Assembly: GCF_030418125.1 (NCBI RefSeq)
Contig: NZ_JAUHTR010000008.1
Location: forward strand, 183,027-247,026
Origin: Fictibacillus fluitans
GTDB lineage: Bacteria > Bacillota > Bacilli > Bacillales > Fictibacillaceae
Reading direction: 5' to 3'
DNA: 64,000 bases
This document shows, one piece after another, positions 50,925 to 58,771 of this stretch (position 1 is its first letter; the number at the start of each line of letters is the position of its first letter). The position numbers and the translations under genes are program-made. Under the pieces are notes generated by a model, which was given only the letters and a program-made list of their open reading frames with translations, had not been told where the DNA came from and made no database searches.

Positions 50925-51254
50925 TTAGCGTACTTCTTCCCTGTCCCGGCGCTTAAGACCAAAAAGTCCTACCAGTCCTAAAAGTCCAAGCCATTGCCAG
51001 TTAGTGTCTCTGTCGTTGTCATTTGCGGTGGACACATTGCGTGTCGCAGGCCCGCGGTCATTATAATTTGTATCATTATAGTTGAGGTTGCCATTATCGT
51101 TATTGTTCATATCATTGTTCAGATCTGCTCCACGGTCGGTAGTAACCCGGTCTCCGCGGTTCACCATATCATTTGCACGATCGGCAAATGCAGGCATGCT
51201 GAACATGAATAGAGATACCACAAGCATACACACCACTGCTGTTATTTTTGACAT
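50925..51254 (-). CDS. WGxxGxxG-CTERM domain secreted protein
   Basis: 109 residues. A signal peptide (about 1-24, MSKITAVVCMLVVSLFMFSMPAFA) is followed by a low-complexity Asn/Asp-rich middle (DLNNDMNNNDNGNLNYNDTNYND). A short C-terminal tripartite signal, W-QWLGLLGLVGLFGL then KRRDREEVR, has the WGxxGxxG-CTERM layout of a sorted and processed surface protein. Function unknown. Asn/Asp repeats suggest an extended linker. GGAGGG precedes ATG by 8 bases. Confidence 0.8.
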   Translation of the reverse strand: MSKITAVVCMLVVSLFMFSMPAFADRANDMVNRGDRVTTDRGADLNNDMNNNDNGNLNYNDTNYNDRGPATRNVSTANDNDRDTNWQWLGLLGLVGLFGLKRRDREEVR

Positions 51255-51500
51255 GTGATTTTCCCTCCTTCCATACGCTTTAATTTCTCCTGAAACAGGT
51301 CACTTATGCGGCAGCAAGCCACATAAATATTACCTTTTAAATAAAAGAAATCCCGCGGATAGACTCCACTCAATTTTGGCCAGTTCCATATGGCAAAAGC
51401 CCTGTATGGTGTCCGCCTTCTTCGTATCATGAAAGAAAAAGGATGGTTGATCCCGCCGCCGCTTCATATGGAGATGCCTGAAGCAATTCACGCATAACAA

Positions 51501-51536
51501 AACACAGCCCGCTGCAAAATTGCAGCGGGCTGTGTT
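51501..51536 (-). terminator. Terminator at the end of the VOC/CtaG/DUF2243 operon
   Basis: AACACAGCCCGCTGCA and TGCAGCGGGCTGTGTT form a perfect 16-bp stem with an aaat loop. It abuts the VOC gene stop, and the minus strand continues TTTTGTTAT. Confidence 0.85.
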
Positions 51537-52012
51537 TATTTATCTTTATTCGCATACATCATTTCCGTGCTGTGGCTGTATAGTTCGATGATATTCCCAT
51601 AGGGGTCTTCACAATAGATCAAGTGGTATGGCTTCTCTTTCCATGTATTCCATATGCCGCTGCGCCGTTTTCCGCCGGCAGCAGCAATCTCTTCCGCCTT
51701 TTTTTCAAGATCTTCAGCAATGAGACATAGATGAAAAAAGCTGCTGTACACCTCTTTATTATTTTCAGGCATTTTCGGTTCCACAAATTCAAACAGTTCA
51801 ATGCCTACCTGGTTCTCAGACATCAAATGGGCATTTTTCATCTTTTTGATATGAGCACCTAATAAATCATTCGTCATGTTTGGCTGACCGGCGGTATTGG
51901 CGTCAAATGTGTATGGCCCTGCGAGCAGCGTAAACCCCAATATGTCTTCATACCATTTTACGGCGCTTTCCAAATCCTGAACGGCCAACCCGATATGGGT
52001 GATGGAAGTCAT
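51536..52012 (-). CDS. VOC family protein (methylmalonyl-CoA epimerase/glyoxalase-like)
   Basis: 158 residues, VOC fold: ITHIGLAVQDLESAVKWYEDILGF, FEFVEPKMPENN, HLCLIAEDLEKKAEEIAAAGG and EDPYGNIIELYSHS, with three ligand-type positions His, His and Glu visible. It is the last gene of an operon and overlaps the CtaG-like gene by four bases. AAAGGAGGT lies 9 bases before ATG. Function unknown. Confidence 0.8.
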   Translation of the reverse strand: MTSITHIGLAVQDLESAVKWYEDILGFTLLAGPYTFDANTAGQPNMTNDLLGAHIKKMKNAHLMSENQVGIELFEFVEPKMPENNKEVYSSFFHLCLIAEDLEKKAEEIAAAGGKRRSGIWNTWKEKPYHLIYCEDPYGNIIELYSHSTEMMYANKDK

Positions 52013-52821
52013 GTGGTTTCCACCTCCTTTTGCAGCAATGGCGAATTTTCGCCTGCGCGTGGACGTGCTGCCTTATACCACTGGTAACAAAATACGGTGA
52101 TCAGCAGTGCATCAATCACATCCCCGCCATAGTACATCAGCATGCTGCCAGTCTCTGCCTCCGCTTTTCCAACTCCATTGGGAGGATGGGCATACAAGTA
52201 TTTGGACAATATCCCGTGCCCCGCAAGCGCTGTGACAAGCACAATGGCACGGTATAAATAACTAAAGCGGTGGGAAATGGGTTCAAAATAGATAACCGAC
52301 ATCGTAAAAACGAAACCGGCCAAAAATACATGGAAATGAATCAGAAGGTTGATCCAAACATTTTCATGCATCAGCATAAATAAATCTGTTGTATATAAAA
52401 GCCAGAGGCCGCCGATGTTCAGTAGTGCGGCAATAACAGGATGCACAACCCAGCGAAATGGAGCAAGCTGCATAACACGAGTAAACCGCCGGCCCAAAGA
52501 AACCGGAAGTGAGCGCAGCATCAAGGTAACAGGCGCTGAGAGTACAATTAACAAAGGGGCGAGCATACCCCAAAGCAGGTGCCCCGCCATATGTAAAGTG
52601 AAGTCATGATGAGCAAGCTTCGGAAGCGGGCCGATTACCGCAGCTCCTGCACAAAGAACGCCGGCGGTCCATAATACATACCGGAATCGGGGCCACTTTT
52701 TAAGGCCGCGCCCTCTGCCCGATACATTACCTGCCGCCATATAGGACATCCAGATCAGCACAGCCCCCAGCAAGCCGAGGGTATCTCCAGAGTTCCAGAG
52801 AGACATATGCTCATGCTCCAT
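52009..52821 (-). CDS. CtaG/Caa3_CtaG family cytochrome oxidase assembly-like protein
   Basis: 270-residue protein with about seven membrane segments. The Caa3_CtaG family pattern shows LAHHDFTLHMAGHLLWGMLAPLLIVLSAPVTLMLRSLP, HFHVFLAGFVFTMSVIYFEPISHRF and YGGDVIDALLITVFCYQWYK, rich in membrane-facing His. CtaG of Bacillus supports caa3-type oxidase copper assembly, but no ctaCDEF genes are nearby. It overlaps both neighbours and is coupled to the DUF2243 gene. A second ATG five codons in is an alternative start. Confidence 0.82.
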   Translation of the reverse strand: MEHEHMSLWNSGDTLGLLGAVLIWMSYMAAGNVSGRGRGLKKWPRFRYVLWTAGVLCAGAAVIGPLPKLAHHDFTLHMAGHLLWGMLAPLLIVLSAPVTLMLRSLPVSLGRRFTRVMQLAPFRWVVHPVIAALLNIGGLWLLYTTDLFMLMHENVWINLLIHFHVFLAGFVFTMSVIYFEPISHRFSYLYRAIVLVTALAGHGILSKYLYAHPPNGVGKAEAETGSMLMYYGGDVIDALLITVFCYQWYKAARPRAGENSPLLQKEVETT

Positions 52822-53302
52822 GTATTTTGCTTTCCCTTATCCTTTGAGACTTTTTCCCTGTCGCCTTCAGGAGCACCCCGCCGGCTATAATCATGATCAG
52901 GGCTGTCACATTCCACACCCAGTCATAATAGATGACGTTATCGACATAACGAATCTGGTGCAGACCAAAGATTTTATGCTGAATCAGACCATCATAAAGC
53001 TGAAAAATCCCGGCCCCCAGCAGAACGCCTCCCCACCAGCGTTTGACCATCCACGCCTCGCGCCGCCTGAGGTCCGCAACCATAAACAGCCCAGCAATTG
53101 TTGCGAACCAGCTGAAAGCGTGAAAGAAACCATCCGATACAAGGCCGATTTCGCGGGTGGACTTATCATAAAAATGATGCCAGTGCAGCAGCTGATGAAA
53201 GACCGCTTCATCAAAAAACGCAATCAGGCCAAAACCAAAAAACAGGCCTGACCAAACATTCCTCGTTAAATAATTATTATGTACAAACTTCTCACCTTCC
53301 AT
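52811..53302 (-). CDS. DUF2243 family membrane protein
   Basis: 163 residues, about four membrane segments, with characteristic His-rich motifs FFDEAVFHQLLHWHHFYD, GLVSDGFFHAFSW and the IFQLYDGLIQHKIFGLHQIRYV segment, the DUF2243 pattern. Function unknown. It is regularly encoded with CtaG-like proteins, as here, where the reading frames overlap by 11 bases. Many conserved His residues at membrane faces suggest copper or heme handling, which is inference. Confidence 0.82.
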   Translation of the reverse strand: MEGEKFVHNNYLTRNVWSGLFFGFGLIAFFDEAVFHQLLHWHHFYDKSTREIGLVSDGFFHAFSWFATIAGLFMVADLRRREAWMVKRWWGGVLLGAGIFQLYDGLIQHKIFGLHQIRYVDNVIYYDWVWNVTALIMIIAGGVLLKATGKKSQRIRESKIHGA

Positions 53303-53329
53303 GGTACCCTCTCCCTGCTGTAGAGATTG

Positions 53330-53455
53330 TTATCTGAATTTGCTTTTCACCATTTCGAATAAACCAAATAAAAACGATGCCCCTGCCAGAAAAAGCTCTT
53401 CATAAAGCGCAAAAAAGCCTGCTAACACCAGGAGCAAAATACCCAATAACCACAT
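53330..53455 (-). CDS. Small membrane protein (41 aa) at the head of the DUF2243 operon
   Basis: MWLLGILLLVLAGFFALYEELFLAGASFLFGLFEMVKSKFR, two short hydrophobic stretches and a basic C terminus. The start is ATG 53455, with AAAGGA 9 bases upstream. An ATG 7 codons earlier is less well placed. The stop lies 27 bases before the DUF2243 start on the same strand, so it may be the first gene of the operon. No family recognised. Confidence 0.5.
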   Translation of the reverse strand: MWLLGILLLVLAGFFALYEELFLAGASFLFGLFEMVKSKFR

Positions 53456-53519
53456 GATGCAGAATCCTTTCGTCATGTTGTTACGGTATTTATACCCTTG
53501 TATGATTTTATGAAAACGA

Positions 53520-53560
53520 AAAAGAAACAGGTAAACCCGGAGGCTTTCCTGTTTCTTTTC
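53520..53560 (-). terminator. Intrinsic terminator after khtU
   Basis: AAGAAACAGG and CCTGTTTCTT form a 10-bp stem around a 20-nt loop and are followed on the minus strand by TTTTTCG. Confidence 0.8.
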
Positions 53561-53579
53561 TTTAGCATACTCTCTTTCC

Positions 53580-54806
53580 TTATGAAGAGGTTGGTTCAGC
53601 TTTCTTTTTCTCTTGTTTGTTACTCCATTTAAAGATTTTATCGCAGAAGAAGTAGATTTTTTTCGATTCTTTTGTCATAAGCGGACCAAGAATGGCAAGA
53701 ATCAGGACATACAGCGCGGAGAATGGTTTCAACGTTGGCATAAGGCCTCCCGCTATTCCCAGATTCGCCATGATGATGGAGAATTCTCCCCGGGAAACGA
53801 TGGTCAGTCCTATATTTGCTGATGCTTTGTGTGAAAGACCGGCTCTTCTTCCGGCAATCATTCCGGCGATAAAGTTTCCAAGGATTGTGATCAGCACTGC
53901 ACCAAGCGCAAGCCAAACCGCTCCTCCAAGGGAGAACGGATCAATGCTCAGTCCAAAGCTGAAGAAAAAGATGGCTCCAAAGAAATCCCTAAATGGAACA
54001 ACAAGATGCTCGATGCGGTCGCTATGCTCGGTCTCTGAAAAGACAAGCCCCAGGAGCAATGCACCAATCGCTTCTGCAACGTGAATGGTTTCTGAAAAAC
54101 CAGAAACAAAGAACAATACCGCAAAAACAACAATGATAAAAATTTCATCAGAGGAAATGTTTAATAGTTTATTGAGCAGAGGTGTCGCTTTTCTGGCGAC
54201 AATGAAAAACAAGAGCATGTAACCAAGCGCGGTTAAAATAGAGATGATAGAGCCTCCGAGGGACGTTGAATCTCCCAATACGAGCCCAGAAACAACAGAC
54301 AGATAAACGGCGAGGAAAATATCTTCAAACATAATGATACCCAAAATCAGTTCGGTTTCTTTGTTACCCGTCCGGCGCAGATCAACCAGTACCTTGGCAA
54401 CAATCGCACTTGAAGAAATCGTGATAATTCCGGCGATAATCAAAACTTCCAGTATCGGAAAACCTATCACGATTCCGTACAACACACCGAGTGTGAAGTT
54501 AATGGCAATATAGATGGTCCCTCCAACCACAATGGATTTTCCGGACTTCACCAGCTTTTTCACGGAAAATTCAAGCCCCAGGTAGAACAGAAGGAACAAG
54601 ACTCCGATCCGGCCAAGAAATGCAATGATCTCTTCGCTTTCGATAAACTTCAGGCTGATCACACCAATGTGCGGCGCATGCGGCCCGACAAGCATCCCTA
54701 TGATAATCAGGAACGGGATGATGGAAAACTTGAGTTTGCCTGCAATGATGGCCGCAAAGGCAACCAATAACAGAGCGGTTCCGACCTCAAATACTAAATG
54801 ATCCAA
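53580..54806 (-). CDS. khtU: K+/H+ antiporter KhtU (CPA2 family)
   Basis: 408-residue, about 12-helix cation:proton antiporter. The characteristic segments are GVLFLLFYLGLEFSVKKLVKSGKS, IAGIITISSSAIVAKVLVDLRRTGNKE, FEDIFLAVYLS and FFFSFGLSIDPFSLGG, followed by the discontinuous helix RAGLSHKASANIGLTIVSRGEFS. In B. subtilis KhtTU exports K+ and responds to alkaline or K+ stress. It starts at TTG behind AAGGGGGG, 13 bases after khtT. Confidence 0.88.
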   Translation of the reverse strand: MDHLVFEVGTALLLVAFAAIIAGKLKFSIIPFLIIIGMLVGPHAPHIGVISLKFIESEEIIAFLGRIGVLFLLFYLGLEFSVKKLVKSGKSIVVGGTIYIAINFTLGVLYGIVIGFPILEVLIIAGIITISSSAIVAKVLVDLRRTGNKETELILGIIMFEDIFLAVYLSVVSGLVLGDSTSLGGSIISILTALGYMLLFFIVARKATPLLNKLLNISSDEIFIIVVFAVLFFVSGFSETIHVAEAIGALLLGLVFSETEHSDRIEHLVVPFRDFFGAIFFFSFGLSIDPFSLGGAVWLALGAVLITILGNFIAGMIAGRRAGLSHKASANIGLTIVSRGEFSIIMANLGIAGGLMPTLKPFSALYVLILAILGPLMTKESKKIYFFCDKIFKWSNKQEKKKAEPTSS

Positions 54807-54819
54807 TAGTTATCCCCCC

Positions 54820-55311
54820 TTAAGTAGATAATCGATCACTAATGAGCTTTTTCAAATCATGCCTTTCTCCGGAAAGAACCAGCATGTCTCCTGCCTCAAT
54901 AATCGTTTCCGGACCAGGATTGAACAGCTTTTTCATATTCTTTTTTAACATCGCAATGACGGTAACATTATACTTATTGCGAATATCAATGCCGCCGATC
55001 GTTTCACCGATAGCTGAGGCTTGAGCTTCAACTCTATACCACTCAATGACCAGGCCTTCGAGCGCCATTTCCATATTTTCGACCGCCTGCGGCTTGTAAA
55101 CCATGCCTCCAATGATAGAAGCAATCTGGCGTGCCTCGGAATCATTAAATATCACGCTTGAAATACTTTCTTCTTGATCGGTGTCAAAATGGTAAATCTC
55201 ACGCCGCCCGTCATCATGAATAACAACTACAATTTTCTCTCCGGCTTTTGTAATAATTTCGAATTTCCGGCCGATACCCGGTAATTCACCCTCTCGAATA
55301 TCCAACTTCAT
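54820..55311 (-). CDS. khtT: KhtT, regulatory subunit of the K+/H+ antiporter
   Basis: 163 residues. It begins MKLDIREGELPGIGRKFEI, as in B. subtilis KhtT, with an N-terminal part (1-75) for antiporter contact and a C-terminal RCK_C (TrkA-C) domain (about 80-163: IGGIDIRNKYNVTVIAML ... IIEAGDMLVLSGERHDLKKLI) that binds nucleotides such as c-di-AMP in the family. ATG 55311 follows AAAGGAGG by 2 bases in one frame and sits 8 codons inside the longer frame. KhtS is not present upstream. Confidence 0.88.
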   Translation of the reverse strand: MKLDIREGELPGIGRKFEIITKAGEKIVVVIHDDGRREIYHFDTDQEESISSVIFNDSEARQIASIIGGMVYKPQAVENMEMALEGLVIEWYRVEAQASAIGETIGGIDIRNKYNVTVIAMLKKNMKKLFNPGPETIIEAGDMLVLSGERHDLKKLISDRLST

Positions 55312-55354
55312 TCCTCCTTTATAATGGTGTAACACTCACTTCTAAGGCGATGCA

Positions 55355-55906
55355 CTACAGATTAACATCAATCGTGGTACGGATGTTTTCATCTTTTTGG
55401 ATGCCAAGATATTTACGCGTTTCCGATGGGGTTGAATGGTGAAAATGCTTTTGCAGCAAGGATATGGCCACTCCCCTTCGGTACGCGTGGTATCCGAAGG
55501 TCTTTCTCATGGAGTTGGTTCCAATCTTCCCCTTGATTCCCACAGCTTCCGCAGCCTGATGGATGATCCGGTATGCTTGCTGGCGGGTAATCGGAAGCTT
55601 GGTTTTTCTCGATGAAAACAGATAGCTGTCCTCCGTCAGGTCACTGGCTTCAATATAATGCACCAGGGCGTTCTTCACTTTTTGGTTGAGGTAAATTTCT
55701 GTTTCACCGTCTGGAAGCCTGAAAAAGTCGAGCATCTTTCCTTCCACCATTACTTCGTTGACCCTGATCTCCAGCATCTCTGTAATCTTAAGGCCCGTAT
55801 TGATGCCAAAAACAAACAAAATATAATCCCGCTCCGAATGCTTCTTCAAATACCTTTTCATCATATTGATCTGTTTAACATCCCGTAATGCTTCTACATA
55901 TTCCAT
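55355..55906 (-). CDS. Catalytic-domain-only tyrosine recombinase-like protein (YoeC type)
   Basis: 183 residues covering only the catalytic domain, as in B. subtilis YoeC. Aligning by motif, box I reads TGLKITEML (Lys40 where Arg is usual), the HxxR motif reads NSMR (Asn131 and Arg134), box III is HHSTPSETRKY with His157 and Tyr166 9 residues apart as expected. The catalytic Arg of box I and the first His appear substituted, so recombination activity is doubtful. No att sites or mobile genes are visible around it. It lies 43 bases upstream of khtT. Confidence 0.8.
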   Translation of the reverse strand: MEYVEALRDVKQINMMKRYLKKHSERDYILFVFGINTGLKITEMLEIRVNEVMVEGKMLDFFRLPDGETEIYLNQKVKNALVHYIEASDLTEDSYLFSSRKTKLPITRQQAYRIIHQAAEAVGIKGKIGTNSMRKTFGYHAYRRGVAISLLQKHFHHSTPSETRKYLGIQKDENIRTTIDVNL

Positions 55907-56096
55907 TTTTCATCACCTTAGCTTATGTTACTTAATACCATTTTAACACACGATTATGTAACATTAAATAATTTCCGTTATCTGTCACATTTTCATAACA
56001 TTATCTTTTTTACATTGATATTCTCTGTAATAAGCACGATTTTAGACAATAGAATGGGTGGAAGTACATATTTTACTCAGGAAAGCGGGTGTTTGT

Positions 56097-56594
56097 ATGA
56101 AGCGATGGCTGAAAATAACCCTCCTGCTCACTCTGTTTTGTTTGCTCCTGACTTCATGTGAGGGACCTAAGCTTAAACTGTTTAAGCCCTTTTCGATGCC
56201 AACGTTTGAGGTTCGCCCTTTATCAGAAAAGGAAGTTTATGAAGAAGGACTTAAGTACAAGGCTAAAGATTACAGAAGGCTCATCCTGAAAATCAAAATT
56301 ATTAACCGCGATTTAATTAAAAACCTCAACATATCTCCTTTTATCATCCGGAGGAGCATTCCGCGAAAAAACTATGTGACCGGCTCTTATTGGAAAAACG
56401 TAAACGATTCAGATATCTACGAGGCTAATGTCCTTCTTTATACAAAAGGCCAGTCCAACAAGGAGATTAAACACTGGTTCCACAACACTGAGTTTTACAT
56501 CTCGTGGCAAACAAAGGATTCGGTAACTTACAGTGAAGTGATTACTGTATCGGATCACTTAACCTTTTTAAAGAAGCCGTTGGATTCGGAATAA
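56097..56594 (+). CDS. Predicted lipoprotein of unknown function
   Basis: 165 residues. A signal peptide with lipobox (KRWLKITLLLTLFCLLLTSC, Cys about residue 21) predicts membrane anchoring after lipid modification. The mature part is a small basic domain with NRDLIKNLNISPFIIRRSI and FYISWQTKDSVTYSEVITVSDH. No family recognised. ATG 56097 lies 13 codons inside the longer frame, and the ribosome binding site is poor (GAAAG). Confidence 0.65.
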   Translation: MKRWLKITLLLTLFCLLLTSCEGPKLKLFKPFSMPTFEVRPLSEKEVYEEGLKYKAKDYRRLILKIKIINRDLIKNLNISPFIIRRSIPRKNYVTGSYWKNVNDSDIYEANVLLYTKGQSNKEIKHWFHNTEFYISWQTKDSVTYSEVITVSDHLTFLKKPLDSE

Positions 56595-56620
56595 AAAAAG
56601 CCCGGGCGGGTGCCCGGACT
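56593..56620 (-). terminator. Terminator after the ABC-F gene
   Basis: AGCCCGGGC and GCCCGGACT form a stem with a gggt loop and are followed on the minus strand by seven Ts. It overlaps the ABC-F stop region and also ends the lipoprotein transcript. Confidence 0.82.
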
Positions 56621-58347
56621 TATTGCAGTTTGCGTTTTTCAGCCATCAATTCTTTAAATTCCTCATCCAATTTCACATATTCCTTTTGACCGGGCACAAG
56701 AAGGCTCAATTCCCCCAATAGAGCTGTAATCCGGGTTTCTATGACCAGTTTTCTATCATTTTTGTCATCGTTTGTTTTCTTTTTAAAACGGGGGCCTTGA
56801 CGCTTTTCCTCAATATATTCCTTAAATCCTTCTTCCGTTTTAACAATGGTTTGATCCCGGAAAACCAACAGTTTTTCGCAGGTTTTTTCAAGAAAAAAGC
56901 GGTCATGGGACACAACCAAAAGGGTGCCGTTGAATGACAGCAGCGCTTCCTCCAATTGCTCCCGGCTCGCCAGGTCCAGGTGATTGGTCGGCTCATCAAG
57001 GATGAGCAGATCATGCTGCTGCAGAATCAGCAGCGCCAGCTTCACCCGCATTCGTTCACCAAGGCTGAGCGTCTTGATCTGCTGTTTCAGCATGTTTTCA
57101 TGAAAACCCATATTGGCCAGAAGTGTCCTCGCTTTCGCTGCCACCGACCGGATTTCAAAGAGAACCTGTATGAGGGAAAGCACGGTCTTTTCGGGATCAA
57201 GATCGCTCACATCCTGTGTCAGATAGGCGATCTTAGCTGTAGGACTGATCCAAAGATCGCCTGAATCGGAGGTTTCCTTTCCGGTCAGCATGTTAAGGAA
57301 CGTTGTCTTCCCGCAGCCGTTCGGTCCTGTTAGCCCAATCCTTTCCCCGCGCTGTATATAGAAGGAACTGTTCTGAAACAATAGCCTCTCCCCAAAGGAT
57401 TTAGAAATATCGGAAGCTGCCACCAGGCGTTTTCCCCGTTTTTCCGGATCTTCCCATCCAAACTGAATTTTTGTTTCCTCTTTTGGACGCTCGACTCCTT
57501 CAAGCTCCAGGCTTTCCAGCCGTTTGATCCTCGATTTGATATGCTTATCCATGCTCTTGGCTTTGCTTCTGTAAAATTCCTTTGTACCGCGCATATCTGC
57601 CATCTTACCGGTTTTGCCGGCTTCCTTGTGGGCTTTGGATGACCAGTTGTTCAGGCGGTTGATCTCTTCCTGAATTTTTTGCTCATATTTTTTCTGATTT
57701 TCATATTCTTGGAGCTGTGCCTGATACCGGCGCTCCTTCTCTTTACGGTAGTCGGTATAATTCCCGGTATAATCATGGGACTCACCGTCCCTTAATTCAA
57801 CGATCCGTTCCACGGTCTGATCCAGAAAGTACCGGTCATGGGATATAATCAGCACCGCTCCCTGAAACGATTTCAGTTCCTTGATCAGCCATTCCACTCC
57901 CTGAAAATCGAGATGGTTGGTCGGTTCATCAAGAATCAACAGATCCGGATGATCAGACCAGATGTGGGCGATGGCCATTTTCGTCTTTTCTCCGCCGCTT
58001 AAACCTTCATACCTTTCTTCCTGCCATTCATTCACTTTCTGGAGTCCGAGCCGGCTTGTGGTCTGAAGAAAATCCTTCTGCTCATTGGCCATGTCTGTCA
58101 GCGTATTTGCTGTATAAGAGGTGGATTGCTTCAGGTAACCAACCTTGAGCTTATTTTTAAACCTCGCTACCGTACCCCCATCCTGCTGCATGGAACCGAA
58201 AAGAATATTCGCCAGGGTGGTCTTTCCCGCACCGTTTGCCCCAACGAGACCAATTTTTTCATTCTGTCCAATCTCCATCGTTACGTTGCTGAGCACTTTC
58301 TGCTCGCCGAATTCCTTTTGTACTTCATAACATTTAATCAATTCCAT
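56620..58347 (-). CDS. ABC-F family ATPase (VmlR/MsrC-like ribosome protection)
   Basis: 575 residues with two ATP-binding cassettes joined by the ABC-F linker and no membrane segments. Cassette 1 has GANGAGKTTLANILF, GLSGGEKTKMAIA and LLILDEPTNHLD. The basic linker is KRLESLELEGVERPKEETK. Cassette 2 has GPNGCGKTTFLNML, LSLGERMRVKLALLIL and LLILDEPTNHLDLASREQ, and a charged C-terminal tail follows. This is the antibiotic-resistance ABC-F type (VmlR, Vga, Msr), which displaces drugs from the ribosome. ATG 58347 lies 8 codons inside the longer frame, close to the attenuator leader. Confidence 0.88.
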   Translation of the reverse strand: MELIKCYEVQKEFGEQKVLSNVTMEIGQNEKIGLVGANGAGKTTLANILFGSMQQDGGTVARFKNKLKVGYLKQSTSYTANTLTDMANEQKDFLQTTSRLGLQKVNEWQEERYEGLSGGEKTKMAIAHIWSDHPDLLILDEPTNHLDFQGVEWLIKELKSFQGAVLIISHDRYFLDQTVERIVELRDGESHDYTGNYTDYRKEKERRYQAQLQEYENQKKYEQKIQEEINRLNNWSSKAHKEAGKTGKMADMRGTKEFYRSKAKSMDKHIKSRIKRLESLELEGVERPKEETKIQFGWEDPEKRGKRLVAASDISKSFGERLLFQNSSFYIQRGERIGLTGPNGCGKTTFLNMLTGKETSDSGDLWISPTAKIAYLTQDVSDLDPEKTVLSLIQVLFEIRSVAAKARTLLANMGFHENMLKQQIKTLSLGERMRVKLALLILQQHDLLILDEPTNHLDLASREQLEEALLSFNGTLLVVSHDRFFLEKTCEKLLVFRDQTIVKTEEGFKEYIEEKRQGPRFKKKTNDDKNDRKLVIETRITALLGELSLLVPGQKEYVKLDEEFKELMAEKRKLQ

Positions 58348-58407
58348 ACGATCACCGCTTTTTATTATCATTTACAGGCTGGTGTGACATATGAAATTCG
58401 AGTACAC

Positions 58408-58434
58408 AAAAAGACCGCAGAAGCTTCTGCGGTC
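58408..58434 (-). terminator. Leader terminator (attenuator) before the ABC-F gene
   Basis: The 22-bp perfect palindrome GACCGCAGAAG/CTTCTGCGGTC (58413-58434), then TTTTT on the minus strand, is a complete intrinsic terminator 61 bases upstream of the ABC-F start. Its 5' arm (CCGCAGA) can also pair with TCTGCGG in the leader at 58553-58559, giving a competing fold. This is the layout of drug-induced attenuation. Confidence 0.8.
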
Positions 58435-58488
58435 CTGGACAAGCGAAAAAAGATACAAGAAATACAACGGACTGCTTTCCGCTCAGCG

Positions 58489-58641
58489 TTACAAGCGGAC
58501 AAACCGAACCCAAGTATACCCATAGACAGACGTATCCCATCCCGCTCCGCAGCCGCAGAGCTCATTTGCCGTGCAATCAAATTTCATGATCGACAAAGGG
58601 ATTAGTTCCACATCGTGTCTAATTGGATACCTCCTTCTCAT
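58489..58641 (-). other. Possible leader ORF of the ABC-F attenuator
   Basis: The minus-strand frame from ATG 58641 to stop 58489 encodes about 50 residues, including NELCGCGAGWDTS. A perfect AGGAGG (58630-58635) lies inside it but has no ATG, GTG or TTG at 5-10 bases. The nearest are ATT at 7 bases and ATG at 16. The start is therefore unclear. Two CTGCGG copies (58547-58558) lie within the ORF. Confidence 0.4.
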
Positions 58642-58651
58642 TGTTGCTGTT

Positions 58652-58681
58652 AGTATATCACAGTTTCCAGAAAAAAGTGAA
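58652..58681 (-). promoter_or_regulatory. Sigma-A promoter of the ABC-F leader
   Basis: On the minus strand TTCACT, an 18-bp spacer and TATACT. Transcription would start near 58645, making a leader of about 300 bases. Confidence 0.5.
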
Positions 58682-58771
58682 TGGACTTTTCGTTCATAAA
58701 AAAGCCCTTTAAAGCCTAAAAAATTGTAATATGGATAAGGAATGGTGTTAAAAAATGAGGGAGGCGTTGTT

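Noticed and set aside
51380..51487. 35-codon plus-strand ORF (MAKALYGVRLLRIMKEKGW...)
   Set aside because: No ribosome binding site and no recognised family; an open frame of this length is expected by chance. It could be a gene remnant, but I cannot show it. The 280-base gap otherwise holds only the 51501 hairpin.
55355..56096. Genomic island or prophage around the tyrosine recombinase
   Set aside because: Neighbours are khtTU and a single lipoprotein; no phage genes, tRNA or flanking direct repeats are visible.
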